Source of the DNA: Tomitella biformata AHU 1821
Lineage (GTDB): Bacteria; Actinomycetota; Actinomycetes; Mycobacteriales; Mycobacteriaceae
DNA length: 64,000 nucleotides
Assembly: GCF_000524475.1 (NCBI RefSeq)
Contig: NZ_BAVQ01000005.1
Coordinates: 62,001 to 126,000 of the forward strand
Direction of reading: 5' to 3'
Made by a program: the position numbers and the translations under genes. The notes beneath the pieces were generated by a model that made no database searches, had not been told where the DNA came from, and saw nothing but the letters and a program-made list of their open reading frames with translations. This document shows positions 18,254 to 26,868 of the stretch, in pieces. Within the stretch, counting starts at the first letter, position 1. Each line of letters starts with the position of its first letter.

Positions 18254-18275
18254 TGCGCCTGTTGGAACAGGCGCA
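18254..18275. other. 10-bp perfect inverted repeat between cupin gene and sseA
   Basis: TGCGCCTGTT (18254-18263), GG, AACAGGCGCA (18266-18275). It lies in the 193-bp spacer between the cupin stop and the sseA start. As RNA it would make a stable 8-bp hairpin; as DNA it is a good dimer site for an sseA regulator. No T-run follows on the minus strand, so termination is less likely. Nothing else is recognisable in this spacer. Confidence 0.45.
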
Positions 18276-18327
18276 TGCGCACAGAGGGGGCGCAAAGATG
18301 TGTGGCCTACTACGACGCAACCGGCCG

Positions 18328-18687
18328 CTACTTCGAGGCGGCCTTCGGATCCAGCATCACGAGTTGCAGTGTCGCGTCCGTGACCGCGTGCACAGCGTGG
18401 GGGAGGCGCGCGGACAGGTGCGCGATATCGCCGGGGTGCAGATCGGTGGTACGCCCGTCGGCCGTGAACTGCAGGTGGCCGGCCACGGACTGCACCAGGA
18501 TGGGGAAGGCCGCGGTGTGCTCAGTCAGCTCTTGACCGGCGGCGAAGTTGAAGATCACGACGCGGGCGCCGTCCTCGACCATGACGCGCTTGACACCCGG
18601 CTTGTCCTCGCCGGGCTCGACGGCGGCCTGGAGGTCATGCACGTCGGTCATCTTCAGAATCTTCAGACTCGCGCTGGTGTCGGTCAC
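18328..18687 (-). CDS. Small single-domain cupin
   Basis: 119 residues forming one cupin barrel. Motif 1 is partly kept (FAAGQELTEHTAAFPILVQSVAG, with a single His) and motif 2 reads LHPGDIAHLSARLPHAVHAV. With fewer than the usual metal ligands it may be a binding or sensor domain rather than an enzyme. GTG 18687 has GAGGAG six bases upstream. Similar cupins are often annotated as quercetin-dioxygenase-like; the real role is unknown. Probably co-transcribed with the DUF2784 gene 45 bp upstream. Confidence 0.85.
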   Translation of the reverse strand: MTDTSASLKILKMTDVHDLQAAVEPGEDKPGVKRVMVEDGARVVIFNFAAGQELTEHTAAFPILVQSVAGHLQFTADGRTTDLHPGDIAHLSARLPHAVHAVTDATLQLVMLDPKAASK

Positions 18688-18732
18688 GGTGATCTCCTCG
18701 AGCGTGGTGGGGGTGCTGCCACCATCTCATCA

Positions 18733-19113
18733 TTAACCGGGCGGCGGTCCTGCTTGGGTCCGGATCGCGTGGCGATGGTGGGCGAACAGCGCCCACGACC
18801 CGGCGACGACGAAAAATGCCGCGAACACGGCGATCGTCGCCGCGTCCCGGGGATAGAAGACCCCGGTGATGTAGTGGTCGATGAACCCCGCCGACGGCAG
18901 TGGCGCCATCCCGCCCTCGCGCCGGGCCCAGCGTTCGAGATCGGTGAGGGGGCAGGGGATGTTGAGAAACGCGTTGCCGGCAGCCCAGACGACCGCGGCG
19001 AGATGCAGCCAGATGGTGTGGGGCCAACGCAGGGCGAGGAATCCGCCAACGACGACATAGATGGTGAAGGCGAAATGGACTGCCACTGTCGCCACCACGA
19101 TCAGCACATACAT
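18733..19113 (-). CDS. DUF2784 membrane protein
   Basis: 126 residues with about four membrane segments. Family blocks: HFAFTIYVVVGGFLALRWP at the start, CPLTDLERWARREGG, and FIDHYITGVFYPRD, all characteristic of DUF2784, whose function is unknown. Starts at ATG 19113, 42 bp from the end of maf on the same strand. The conserved Cys and the FIDHY segment suggest a metal or haem contact, but that is speculation. Confidence 0.88.
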   Translation of the reverse strand: MYVLIVVATVAVHFAFTIYVVVGGFLALRWPHTIWLHLAAVVWAAGNAFLNIPCPLTDLERWARREGGMAPLPSAGFIDHYITGVFYPRDAATIAVFAAFFVVAGSWALFAHHRHAIRTQAGPPPG

Positions 19114-19155
19114 TGGGAACCCCGCAGCCTCGGTGATTCCAGTATCTAACTGGTG

Positions 19156-19833
19156 TCAAGCAGAGGCAGGGGGATTGCCAGCCCACAGCTGCGCGATGCC
19201 GAGGCCGACGCGCCCGAGCAGTTCACGCACGAGGGGCAGCCCGATGCCGATGACGCTGGACGGATCGCCTTCGATGCCGTCGACGAACCAGCCGCCCAGC
19301 CCGTCGAGGGTGAACGCGCCGGCGACCTTCAGCGGCTCGCCCGTCGCCAAATAGGCCTCGAGGTCCTCGTCGCTGGGCGTGCCGAAGCGCACGAGGGTCC
19401 CGCAGTGGTCCGCCGCCTCGCCGACCACCACACCGCCTCGCACCCGCAGGAGGCTGTGGCCGGTCAGCAGTTCACCGCTGCCCCCGCGCATGGCCCGCCA
19501 CCGCTCGCGGGCGATGTCGACGGAGTGCGGCTTGCCGAGCAGCTCATCGTCGATGTGGAGCATCGAATCGCAGCCGACAATCACGGCATCAGCCAGGACG
19601 GGGTCGCCAGTGAGCGCCGTGAAGACGTCAAGTGCCTTGGCCCTCGCCAACTCCGTGACGACGGTGTCGGGTGCGGCGTCGGGACCCAGCTTGCCTTGGA
19701 CGGCGTCCTCATCGACTTCGGACACCCGGACAAAGGGGCTCACCCCGGCGGCCCGCAGCACCGAGAGACGGGCGGGGGACGCCGAGGCGAGGATGAAGCG
19801 TGGCGCGGCGGACCGCGCCGAGGGATCAGACAC
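19156..19833 (-). CDS. maf: Maf-type nucleoside triphosphate pyrophosphatase
   Basis: 225 residues. N-terminal signature FILASASPARLSVLRAAG, then VIVGCDSMLHIDDELLGKP, where the conserved Asp and the DELLGKP segment bind the nucleotide, and a C-terminal GLPL motif. Maf proteins hydrolyse non-canonical or modified NTPs to the monophosphate, preventing their incorporation. GTG 19833 starts two bases after the accE stop, so it belongs to the accD5-accE-maf operon, the same order as M. tuberculosis Rv3280-Rv3282. Confidence 0.94.
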   Translation of the reverse strand: MSDPSARSAAPRFILASASPARLSVLRAAGVSPFVRVSEVDEDAVQGKLGPDAAPDTVVTELARAKALDVFTALTGDPVLADAVIVGCDSMLHIDDELLGKPHSVDIARERWRAMRGGSGELLTGHSLLRVRGGVVVGEAADHCGTLVRFGTPSDEDLEAYLATGEPLKVAGAFTLDGLGGWFVDGIEGDPSSVIGIGLPLVRELLGRVGLGIAQLWAGNPPASA

Positions 19834-19835
19834 TG

Positions 19836-20174
19836 TCAGTACTGGCCCAGTTCGCCGTTGACGAACGCGCGGGGGGCGAAGGAGTAGCGGCCCCGGGTGT
19901 TGAGCGCCTGGGACTTGTCCCCCCAGTACTCGAGCGGGCCGGTGGGCTCGCCGTTGCCGTTGCCGTTGCCGGCCGCGGCGGTCACGACGGCGACTAATGC
20001 GGCCAGTTCCTCGGGCTCCGGGTTGCCGCGGAGCACCTTGAGCAGCGCGGGCGTGGCGTCGTCGGCTAGCTTCTGCGCAGCCTCGGCCACGTCCTCCAGG
20101 ACGATACCGTCGAGCTTGTCTTCGATATTTTCGATGCTCATAGTCTCAGAGTCCATCACAGTTTCGGTGCTCAC
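19836..20174 (-). CDS. accE: Acyl-CoA carboxylase epsilon subunit
   Basis: 112 residues. Small accessory subunit that stabilises the AccA3-AccD5 complex in actinobacteria. The central [23 protein letters not shown] is the hallmark of the family and binds the carboxylase core; it is followed by a Gly-Asn run (GNGNGNGEP) and the aromatic C-terminal stretch ending [14 protein letters not shown] 20174 overlaps the accD5 stop in GTGA, so I use it; ATGs at 20156 and 20141 are alternatives. Corresponds to AccE5 (Rv3281). Confidence 0.93.
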   Translation of the reverse strand: MSTETVMDSETMSIENIEDKLDGIVLEDVAEAAQKLADDATPALLKVLRGNPEPEELAALVAVVTAAAGNGNGNGEPTGPLEYWGDKSQALNTRGRYSFAPRAFVNGELGQY

Positions 20175-21823
20175 AGCGGGATGTTCCCGTGCTTCTTGGG
20201 CGGCATGCTCACGGACTTGCGCTCGAGCAGACGCAGGGACTTGGCGATGTGCACGCGGGTGTGCGAGGGCGGGATGACCGCGTCGAGGTAGCCGCGCTCG
20301 GCCGCCACGTACGGGTTGACCAGCGTGTCCTCGTACTCCTGCTGCAGCGTCAAGCGCAAGGCGTCAACATCCTCGCCGTTCTTCGCGGCCTCGAGCAGCC
20401 GCTTGCGGTAGACGAAGCCGACAGCACCGGCAGCGCCCATGACGGCGATCTGCGCGGTGGGCCACGCCAGGTTCACGTCAGCGCCCATGTGCTTGGAGCC
20501 CATGACGTCGTACGCGCCGCCGTAGGCCTTGCGGGTGATGACGGTGATCTTGCCGACCGTCGCCTCGCCGTAGGCGAACAGCAGCTTCGCGCCGCGGCGG
20601 ATGATGCCGTCGTACTCCTGCTCGGTGCCAGGCAGGAAGCCGGGCACGTCGACCAGGGTGAGGATTGGGACGTTGAACGCATCGCAGGTGCGGACGAAGC
20701 GCGCGGCCTTCTCCGACGCGGCGATGTCGAGGCAACCGGCGAACTGCATCGGCTGGTTGGCGACGATGCCGATGGAGCGGCCGTCGATGCGAGCGAAGCC
20801 GACGAGGATGTTCATCGCGCGGCCGGCCTGGACCTCTAGGAACTCGCCGTCATCGACGAGGCTCTCGATGAGCTCGACCATGTTGTACGGCTGGTTCGCG
20901 TTGTCCGGGATGATCGTGTCGAGCGCCAGGTCGTCCTCGGTGAGGGAGTCCTCGATGGACGCCTCGACGGGGTTCGGGGCCGGGAATCGGGGGGCCTCGC
21001 CGCGGTTATTGCTGGGCAGGTAGCTCAGCAGCTCCTTGACGTAGTCCAGCGCGTCCTGCTCGTCCGGGGCCACGTAGTGCGCGACGCCGGAGCGCGACAT
21101 GTGCGTGTGCGCGCCGCCGAGGTCCTCCATGGTGACGTCCTCGCCGGTGACGGTCTTGATCACGTCGGGGCCGGTGACGAACATCTGCGAGGTCTTGTCG
21201 ACCATCACGACGAAGTCGGTGAGGGCGGGGGAGTACACGTGGCCGCCGGCGTTGGGGCCCATGATCAGGGAGATCTGCGGGATGACGCCGGAGGCCTGGA
21301 CGTTGCGGTAGAAAATCTCGCCGTACAGGCCAAGCGAGACGACGCCCTCCTGGATGCGCGCGCCGGCACCCTCGTTGATGCCGATCAGCGGGCGGCCGGT
21401 CTTCAGCGCCAGGTCCATGACCTTAACGATCTTCTCGCCGTAGACCTCGCCGAGGCTGCCGCCGAAGACGGTGGCGTCCTGGCTGAAGATGCAGACCTCG
21501 CGGTCGTCGATGGTGCCGTAGCCGGTGATGACGCCGTCGCCGAGCGGGCGGTTCGCCTCCATGCCGAAGTTCGTGGACCGGTGGCGGGCCAGCGCGTCGA
21601 TCTCGACGAAGGAGCCCTCGTCGAGCAGCTCGATGATGCGCTCGCGGGCGGTCATCTTGCCCTTCGCGTGCACGCGCTCGACGGCGGCCTCGCCGACGGG
21701 GAGCTTCGCCTCCTCGAGGCGGTTGCGCAGATCGGCAAGCTTGCCGGCGGTGGTGTGGATATCGATGGCGGCGGGGTCCTGTAGGGCCTCGGCGCCGGTC
21801 GTCGAATCAGTCGCACTGGTCAT
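20171..21823 (-). CDS. accD5: Propionyl/acyl-CoA carboxylase beta subunit
   Basis: 550 residues. Carboxyltransferase that moves CO2 from biotin on AccA3 to propionyl- or acetyl-CoA, giving methylmalonyl- or malonyl-CoA for lipid synthesis. Two crotonase-type halves: the N half with [21 protein letters not shown] (acyl-CoA oxyanion hole) and the C half with [20 protein letters not shown] and [15 protein letters not shown] (biotin site). An ATG at 21832 is also possible; I use 21823 because the protein then starts MTSATD, as I recall for AccD5 of M. tuberculosis. Divergent from birA across a spacer with an 18-bp palindrome. First gene of accD5-accE-maf. Confidence 0.96.
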   Translation of the reverse strand: MTSATDSTTGAEALQDPAAIDIHTTAGKLADLRNRLEEAKLPVGEAAVERVHAKGKMTARERIIELLDEGSFVEIDALARHRSTNFGMEANRPLGDGVITGYGTIDDREVCIFSQDATVFGGSLGEVYGEKIVKVMDLALKTGRPLIGINEGAGARIQEGVVSLGLYGEIFYRNVQASGVIPQISLIMGPNAGGHVYSPALTDFVVMVDKTSQMFVTGPDVIKTVTGEDVTMEDLGGAHTHMSRSGVAHYVAPDEQDALDYVKELLSYLPSNNRGEAPRFPAPNPVEASIEDSLTEDDLALDTIIPDNANQPYNMVELIESLVDDGEFLEVQAGRAMNILVGFARIDGRSIGIVANQPMQFAGCLDIAASEKAARFVRTCDAFNVPILTLVDVPGFLPGTEQEYDGIIRRGAKLLFAYGEATVGKITVITRKAYGGAYDVMGSKHMGADVNLAWPTAQIAVMGAAGAVGFVYRKRLLEAAKNGEDVDALRLTLQQEYEDTLVNPYVAAERGYLDAVIPPSHTRVHIAKSLRLLERKSVSMPPKKHGNIPL

Positions 21824-21870
21824 GGTGTGCATGGTAGCGAGCGGACGCTAGGCATGTTCGCGGCAGGGGC

Positions 21871-21888
21871 GGTTACCGGCGGGTAACC
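21871..21888. promoter_or_regulatory. Palindrome in the accD5/birA divergent promoter
   Basis: GGTTACC (21871-21877), GGCG, GGTAACC (21882-21888): perfect 7-bp arms, dyad length 18 bp, 35 bp before the birA ATG and 48 bp before the accD5 ATG. The position fits a dimeric regulator controlling both carboxylase and biotin ligase. I cannot match it to a named regulator. Confidence 0.55.
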
Positions 21889-21923
21889 ATGGTTTCGGGG
21901 CTCTCCCGCCTAGGCTTGCCGTT

Positions 21924-22760
21924 ATGTATTCCGATCTTAGCCGCCCGCCGCTCGACGAGAAGGGGTTGCGGCGCAGCCTGACCGGGCCCGCGTCCGCGCC
22001 GTGGTCGCATTTGGACGTGGTCGCGGAGACCGGCTCCACGAATGCGGACCTCATGGCGCTGATCGCGGCCTCCGATCAGCCGGACTCGTTGGATCGGACG
22101 GTGCTGTTGACCGAGTCGCAACTGCATGGCCGCGGTCGGCATGGGCGGGACTTCGGCGGCGCACCGCAGGCGCAGATCACCATGTCCGTGATTCTGCGGC
22201 TCCCCGGCGTGCCGGTGGCGGCGCTGGGCTGGCTGCCGCTGCTGACCGGGGTGGCCATGGTCGACGCGCTGCGCGAGGTCGCCGAGGTCGAGGCGGAGCT
22301 GAAGTGGCCCAATGACGTGATGATTAAGGGCCGCAAGGTGGCGGGCATCCTCGCGGAGGCGGCGGCGACCACCCCGGCGCCGATCGTTGTGCTGGGTGTC
22401 GGTATCAATGTGACGCTGACGGAGGACGAGTTGCCGGTGCCGACCGCGACCTCGCTGCGGCTGGAGGGCGCGGAGTGCACGGATCGCAACACCCTGGTCC
22501 GGGCCACGCTGCGGGCGCTCGCGACCCGCGTGCACCGCTGGCAAGGCCTCCGGGGCAACTACCCGGAGCTGGCGCAGGACTACCGGGAGTACTGCGGGAC
22601 CCTGGGCCTTAGCGTGCGGGCGGTGCTGCCGGGCGGCAAAGAGTTGCTGGGGATCGCCCGCGATATCGACCACGAGGGCCGGCTACAGATCGAGACCGAC
22701 GCTGGCGAGCTGATCGCAGTCTCGGCGGCGGATGTCACGCACCTGCGGCCAACGGATTAA
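21924..22760 (+). CDS. birA: Biotin-[acetyl-CoA carboxylase] ligase
   Basis: 278 residues. Makes biotinyl-AMP and transfers biotin to the BCCP lysine (K562 of AccA3). Catalytic domain: STNADLMAL, then LTESQLHGRGRHGRDF (biotinyl-AMP loop GRGRHGR), LKWPNDVMIKGRKVAGIL, and a C-terminal SH3-like domain (LPGGKELLGIARDIDHEGRL). There is no N-terminal helix-turn-helix, so this is a monofunctional class I ligase that cannot repress on its own. ATG 21924, divergent from accD5. Same position as M. tuberculosis Rv3279c. Confidence 0.95.
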   Translation: MYSDLSRPPLDEKGLRRSLTGPASAPWSHLDVVAETGSTNADLMALIAASDQPDSLDRTVLLTESQLHGRGRHGRDFGGAPQAQITMSVILRLPGVPVAALGWLPLLTGVAMVDALREVAEVEAELKWPNDVMIKGRKVAGILAEAAATTPAPIVVLGVGINVTLTEDELPVPTATSLRLEGAECTDRNTLVRATLRALATRVHRWQGLRGNYPELAQDYREYCGTLGLSVRAVLPGGKELLGIARDIDHEGRLQIETDAGELIAVSAADVTHLRPTD

Positions 22761-22775
22761 GCCAATCCTGCCTGT

Positions 22776-23564
22776 TCAGGCCTTGATGGCGACGAAGGAC
22801 ACGGCCACCATCTCCTTGTCGTATTTGACGAAGGTCTTGCGCATGTCGAGCACACGCTTGCGCGCATCGTGATCACGCAGCAGGTTCTTTGCGAACCGCA
22901 GGGTGCCGAGCAGGCCCTCGTCAGCGAGAAGCCGTCGCGGCTGCAGTAGCGCCATGGGCGCGGTGTTGGTTTCGGCGATGGTGAACCCGCCGACGACAAG
23001 CAGGTCGCGCCATTCCTCGACCGTCATCGGCCGGGCATTGACCTTGATGGCCCGCGCGAGGGACTGCTGAACGTCCTTCTTGAGGGCCTCGTCGAGGGTG
23101 TCGGGCTGCAGGGCCAGCTCGTGGATGGCGTAGCGACCGCCGGGGCGCAGCACGCGGGCCGCCTCGGCGATAATCGCAGCCTTGCTGCGATCGGTCTGCA
23201 TCGTCAGCATCGCCTCGCCGATGACGAGGTCGGCGGACGCGTCCGGCAGCCCGGTCTGGGCGGCCTCGCCGACGACGCAGCTGCCGCGCTCGCCGACCCG
23301 ATCGCGGACGATTGTGGCCGCGGACTCGTCGTGCTCGACGCCCATGTAGGACTTGGGGCGCGCGGTGAGGATCTCGGCGGCAGTATGACCCAGCCCGGGT
23401 GCGAGCTCGACGACGTCGGCGCCCTCGATGTCAGCCCCGCCGAGCATCGCCTGGGTCAGCTCGACACCGCCGGGGCGCAGGACCCGCTTGCCAAGCCGGG
23501 CGAGGAGCCAGTGGCCTGGCAGATGTGCGGCGTCGCGGTTGGCGAGGGGGAGTTCTGCATTCAT
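22776..23564 (-). CDS. Class I SAM-dependent methyltransferase, iron-box preceded
   Basis: 262 residues. Rossmann methyltransferase: motif I VVELAPGLGHTAAEIL, motif II MGVEHDE, then DLVIGEAMLTMQ and a post-motif VLRPGGRYAIHELAL, followed by a C-terminal half (WRDLLVVGGFTIAETNTAPMALL) typical of small-molecule methyltransferases. Substrate unknown. ATG 23564 follows AGAAGGAAG. Thirty-four bases upstream is a 14-bp DtxR/IdeR-type iron box, so expression is probably repressed by iron, and upstream on the same strand is a decayed ABC ATPase gene. This suggests it once belonged to a metal or siderophore locus (inference). I do not recall a counterpart here in M. tuberculosis. Confidence 0.85.
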   Translation of the reverse strand: MNAELPLANRDAAHLPGHWLLARLGKRVLRPGGVELTQAMLGGADIEGADVVELAPGLGHTAAEILTARPKSYMGVEHDESAATIVRDRVGERGSCVVGEAAQTGLPDASADLVIGEAMLTMQTDRSKAAIIAEAARVLRPGGRYAIHELALQPDTLDEALKKDVQQSLARAIKVNARPMTVEEWRDLLVVGGFTIAETNTAPMALLQPRRLLADEGLLGTLRFAKNLLRDHDARKRVLDMRKTFVKYDKEMVAVSFVAIKA

Positions 23565-23597
23565 CGTGGTCTTCCTTCTGCGAGGTGATTACTGTGC

Positions 23598-23611
23598 TTA
23601 GGCTAGCCTAA
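23598..23611. promoter_or_regulatory. Putative IdeR/DtxR iron box
   Basis: TTAGGCTAGCCTAA is a perfect palindrome. Against the 19-bp consensus TTAGGTTAGSCTAACCTAA it matches 13 of 14 at positions 6-19 and 15 of 19 overall. It lies between the methyltransferase start (23564) and the ABC remnant (stop at 23623), in the right place to control the methyltransferase. Confidence 0.65.
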
Positions 23612-23622
23612 ACTACGCTGGT

Positions 23623-23920
23623 TTAGCGTGCATCTGTACGCGTTATTTCTGTTGGGGTGTCGAGTTCGATGACCTCGTCTGCGAGGTGGCGCACGAGAGC
23701 CGGCTCGTGGCTGGATAGCAGCACGGCGACCCCCGATCAGGCGGCCTCCTCGATGAGGTCGGCGACGGCGGCGGCCCATTGCGGGTCGAGATGGGAAAAT
23801 GGCTCGTCGGCGATCAACTTCGCCGCCTCGACAGCGGCCTGCGTCGCCAGCATAAGGTGGTGGCCATGTGTAACGAGCTCCTCCGCCAGCCGCTGCGACG
23901 TGCGGGCTGACGCGCGGGTA
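23623..23920 (-). pseudogene. Remnant of an ABC transporter ATPase
   Basis: Read on the minus strand, a single frame gives QRLAEELVTHGHHLMLATQ, then AAKLIADEPFSHLDPQW (Walker B and D-loop) and LIEEAA, then an in-frame TGA (23737-23739), then SGVAVLLSSHEPALVRHLAD (H-loop His) to a stop at 23623. The TGA stands where Arg (CGA) would be normal, a single C-to-T change. The Walker A half is absent, replaced by the PH-domain gene starting at 23920, and the LSGGQ signature has become LVTHG. So about the last 100 residues of an ATPase remain and cannot function. It precedes the iron-box-controlled methyltransferase on the same strand. Confidence 0.75.
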
Positions 23921-24417
23921 TGGCATACCCGGACAGACTGCTCCACGACGATGAGATGGTCCTGTGGCATCGGCATCCGCATTGGCGGCGGGTCGCCGGC
24001 CCGGCGTTGGGGCTGCCGCTGCTGACTCTCGCCGCGGGCGTGGGCATCGGCCTGATCGAGCGCTATACGACGCGAGACTGGCAGCTGGCGCTCTACGGGC
24101 TCGTGGGCGCCGCGTGGCTAATCGTGGTGTGGTGGCGCTGCGCGTGGCCCTGGCTGGCGTGGCGGCGCACCCACTTCGTGCTGACGAACCAGCGCCTGCT
24201 GGTGCGGGAGGGCGTGCTCAGCCGCAGGGGAATCGAGATTGATTTGCGCGACGTCAGCGATGTGTCCTGCCGGCGCTCCATGGCAGAGCGCTTGACCGGT
24301 TCGGGCACCCTCGTCGTGCGCTCCGCTACGGCACCGCCGCTGGTGTGCGGGGCCATGGCGCAGGCGGGCGCGGTCCAGGCCATGATCGAGGCCGAGGTCG
24401 ACGCGCTCTACCACTGA
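23920..24417 (+). CDS. Bacterial PH-domain (bPH2/DUF304) membrane protein
   Basis: 165 residues. A short cytoplasmic N terminus (LLHDDEMVLWHRHPHW), two membrane helices (about residues 28-47 and 57-73), then a PH-like domain with HFVLTNQRLLVREGVLSRR and EIDLRDVSDVSC, the strands typical of DUF304. Function unknown; the family sits at the membrane and may bind lipids or envelope proteins. Corresponds in position to M. tuberculosis Rv3278c next to birA and the GtrA gene. It overlaps the edge of the ABC remnant on the other strand. Confidence 0.9.
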   Translation: MAYPDRLLHDDEMVLWHRHPHWRRVAGPALGLPLLTLAAGVGIGLIERYTTRDWQLALYGLVGAAWLIVVWWRCAWPWLAWRRTHFVLTNQRLLVREGVLSRRGIEIDLRDVSDVSCRRSMAERLTGSGTLVVRSATAPPLVCGAMAQAGAVQAMIEAEVDALYH

Positions 24418-24421
24418 GTGG

Positions 24422-24958
24422 TCAGGTGGTCTCGAGGTCCCGGTCGTCGAGGTGCTGGGGGTGGTCCTGCTCCGGGGCCTCATGCGGGAACACCCAGCGG
24501 CGCAGCGCCCAGAACCGGAAGGCCATCTGCAGCAAGTTGCCGATGAGGTACGCGCTGACGAAGTCGGCGATGTTCTCGACAGTCAAGGAGTGGTGCATCG
24601 CATCCAGGTGGAACCAATACCGGGAGATCCACAGGGGGATGAAAGAGAGCACCACGCCGATGCCGCTGACCACGAAGAACAGCACTGCCTCGGTGGAAAC
24701 TCCGCGGCCGCCGCGGCTGCGGAAGGACCACTGCCTGTTCAGGTAGTAGGACAGCGCCATGGCTGCGACGCCGGCGATAATCTTCGCGGTGAGGGGTTTG
24801 GCCTCCATCACCGAGAGCTTCAGTATGTAGAAGATTCCCAGGTCGAAGATGAACGTGGTGCCACCTACGATGGCGAACTTGATGAATTCCGAATGACGGA
24901 GTGCGAGACCCCGAAAGGGCTCGGGAATCAACCGGATAACTCCGTCTGCATATGACAC
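24422..24958 (-). CDS. GtrA-family membrane protein
   Basis: 178 residues, four membrane helices. GtrA-type features: FIKFAIVGGTTFIFDLGIFY in the first helix, ALSYYLNRQWSFRS in the loop after the second, and a Trp/Phe-rich C-terminal helix ending FRFWALRRWVF. GtrA proteins are thought to help flip polyprenyl-linked sugars; in this lineage the M. tuberculosis counterpart (Rv3277) is placed in arabinogalactan or lipoarabinomannan assembly, an uncertain link. GTG 24958 is my choice; a TTG ten codons upstream is the other option. It converges with the PH-domain gene (4-bp gap). Confidence 0.88.
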   Translation of the reverse strand: MSYADGVIRLIPEPFRGLALRHSEFIKFAIVGGTTFIFDLGIFYILKLSVMEAKPLTAKIIAGVAAMALSYYLNRQWSFRSRGGRGVSTEAVLFFVVSGIGVVLSFIPLWISRYWFHLDAMHHSLTVENIADFVSAYLIGNLLQMAFRFWALRRWVFPHEAPEQDHPQHLDDRDLETT

Positions 24959-25073
24959 GAGGTCCAATTCTAATGCATGGATCGGCAAAGTTTGCTGTAC
25001 TTGTGGTCACAGGACCGAGATTTGGGCTGACCGCTGCACGGGTCATCCCTGGTCCGTGGCAGCATAGGTAGCC

Positions 25074-26360
25074 GTGATCGAAGATTCTCAGGACACGCGA
25101 ATCAATGGCCCCGCACATCCCGGCGGCGCAACCCGCACGGGTGTGAGCGACCTCCCCGTGGTGGCGATGATCGGGGGCGGCCAACTTGCGCGCATGACCC
25201 ATCAGGCGGCGATAGCGCTGGGGCAGACCCTGCGGGTGCTCGCCGCCGACCCGGCCGAGTCTGCGTCCCAGGTAAGCCCGGACGTCGTGATCGGCAGCCA
25301 CACGGATTTGGCCGCGCTGCGCCTGGTGGCGGACGGTGCGACGGTCCTGACTTTCGATCATGAGCACGTGCCGCCGGAGCACCTGCACGCCCTCGTCGCG
25401 GAGGGCGTGAACGTCCAGCCGCCGCCCGAGGCGCTGGTGTACGCCCAGGACAAGCTGATGATGCGCCGCAAGCTGCGCGAACTTGGCGCGCCGGTCCCCG
25501 ATTTCGCCGAGGTGCGCGGACTGCAGGACGTGGTGGACTTCGCCGAGGCGAACAGTTGGCCCGTCGTCATCAAGGCCATTCGCGGCGGTTATGACGGCCG
25601 CGGTGTGTGGATGCCCAAGACCGAGGCTGAGGCGGAGGCTATTGTCGCGGACCAGTTGGCCCACGGCGTGGGGCTGATGGTGGAACAGAAGGTGCCGCTG
25701 CGCCGGGAACTGTCCGCGATGGTGGCGCGCTCCCCGTTCGGCCAGGGCGCGACATGGCCGGTGGTCGAGTCGGTGCAGCGCGACGGCGTCTGCGCGGTGG
25801 TCGTGGCGCCCGCGCCGAAGCTCTCCGACGAGCTGGCCGCGCGCGCAGAGCAGCTGGCGCTGCGGCTGGCCGCAGAACTGGGCGTCGTCGGGTCGATGGC
25901 TGTGGAGTTATTCGAGACGGCCGGCCCCGACGGTAAGCCCATGATCCTCGTCAACGAGCTCGCGATGCGCCCGCACAACACCGGGCACTGGACGCAGAAC
26001 GGCGCGATCACCTCGCAGTTCGAGCAGCATCTGCGCGCAGTCCTGGACTATCCGCTGGGCGATCCCAGCCCCATCGCCCCGGTCACCGTGATGGCGAACA
26101 TCCTCGGCGGCCCGCAGACTCCGGCCATGTCGATGGACGAGCGCCTGCACCACCTGTTCGGGCGGCTGCCCGAGGCGAAGGTGCACCTGTACGGCAAGGG
26201 GGAGCGGCCCGGCCGCAAGCTCGGCCACATCAATATCACCGGAGCGATCTCGGGCTCGCTGGACGACGCGGCCTATGTCGCCGATGTCCGCGAGCGGGCC
26301 GAGCGCGCCGCACACTGGCTCTCACATGGCGAATGGTCAGACGGATGGGACGGGAAATAA
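25074..26360 (+). CDS. purK: N5-carboxyaminoimidazole ribonucleotide synthase
   Basis: 428 residues. ATP-dependent carboxylation of AIR to N5-CAIR in purine synthesis. ATP-grasp enzyme: [20 protein letters not shown] near the N terminus, [24 protein letters not shown] (ATP-binding loop) and [15 protein letters not shown] (catalytic loop). I use GTG 25074, but GTG 25143 would give a start closer to the conserved core; neither has a clear ribosome site. The TAA stop shares a base with the purE ATG. Confidence 0.95.
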   Translation: MIEDSQDTRINGPAHPGGATRTGVSDLPVVAMIGGGQLARMTHQAAIALGQTLRVLAADPAESASQVSPDVVIGSHTDLAALRLVADGATVLTFDHEHVPPEHLHALVAEGVNVQPPPEALVYAQDKLMMRRKLRELGAPVPDFAEVRGLQDVVDFAEANSWPVVIKAIRGGYDGRGVWMPKTEAEAEAIVADQLAHGVGLMVEQKVPLRRELSAMVARSPFGQGATWPVVESVQRDGVCAVVVAPAPKLSDELAARAEQLALRLAAELGVVGSMAVELFETAGPDGKPMILVNELAMRPHNTGHWTQNGAITSQFEQHLRAVLDYPLGDPSPIAPVTVMANILGGPQTPAMSMDERLHHLFGRLPEAKVHLYGKGERPGRKLGHINITGAISGSLDDAAYVADVRERAERAAHWLSHGEWSDGWDGK

Positions 26361-26866
26361 TGAGCGGTAGTGGTGCGCGGGTCGGCCTCATCATGGGCAG
26401 CGACTCCGATTGGCCCGTGATGGAGGAGGCCGCGCTGGCCCTCGCAGAGTTCGGGATCCCGTTCGAGGTGGGCGTGTTCTCCGCGCACCGCACCCCGCAG
26501 CGGATGCTCGACTACGCGACGGAGGCCTCCACGCGCGGCATCCAGGTGATCATCGCCGGCGCCGGCGGCGCGGCCCACCTGCCGGGCATGGTCGCGTCGG
26601 CGACGCCGCTGCCCGTGATCGGCGTGCCGGTGCCGCTGAAGTACCTCGACGGCATGGACTCGCTGCTCTCGATCGTGCAGATGCCCGCGGGGGTGCCGGT
26701 CGCGACGGTCTCCATCGGCGGCGCGCGCAACGCCGGCCTGCTGGCCGTGCGCATCCTCGGCGCCACGGACCCGGCGCTGCAGGCCAAGATGACCGCGTTC
26801 CAGGCCGATCTCGAGAAGATGGTGCTCGGCAAGGATGCGGCGCTCCGACGCACCCTGATGGGCTGA
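26360..26866 (+). CDS. purE: N5-carboxyaminoimidazole ribonucleotide mutase
   Basis: 168 residues. Converts N5-CAIR to CAIR, the step after PurK. Class I Pur[32 protein letters not shown] (catalytic His) and [16 protein letters not shown] are all intact. ATG 26360 shares one base with the purK stop (TAATG), so the two are translationally coupled. A short-spaced TetR gene follows two bases after the stop. Confidence 0.96.
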   Translation: MSGSGARVGLIMGSDSDWPVMEEAALALAEFGIPFEVGVFSAHRTPQRMLDYATEASTRGIQVIIAGAGGAAHLPGMVASATPLPVIGVPVPLKYLDGMDSLLSIVQMPAGVPVATVSIGGARNAGLLAVRILGATDPALQAKMTAFQADLEKMVLGKDAALRRTLMG

Positions 26867-26868
26867 TC

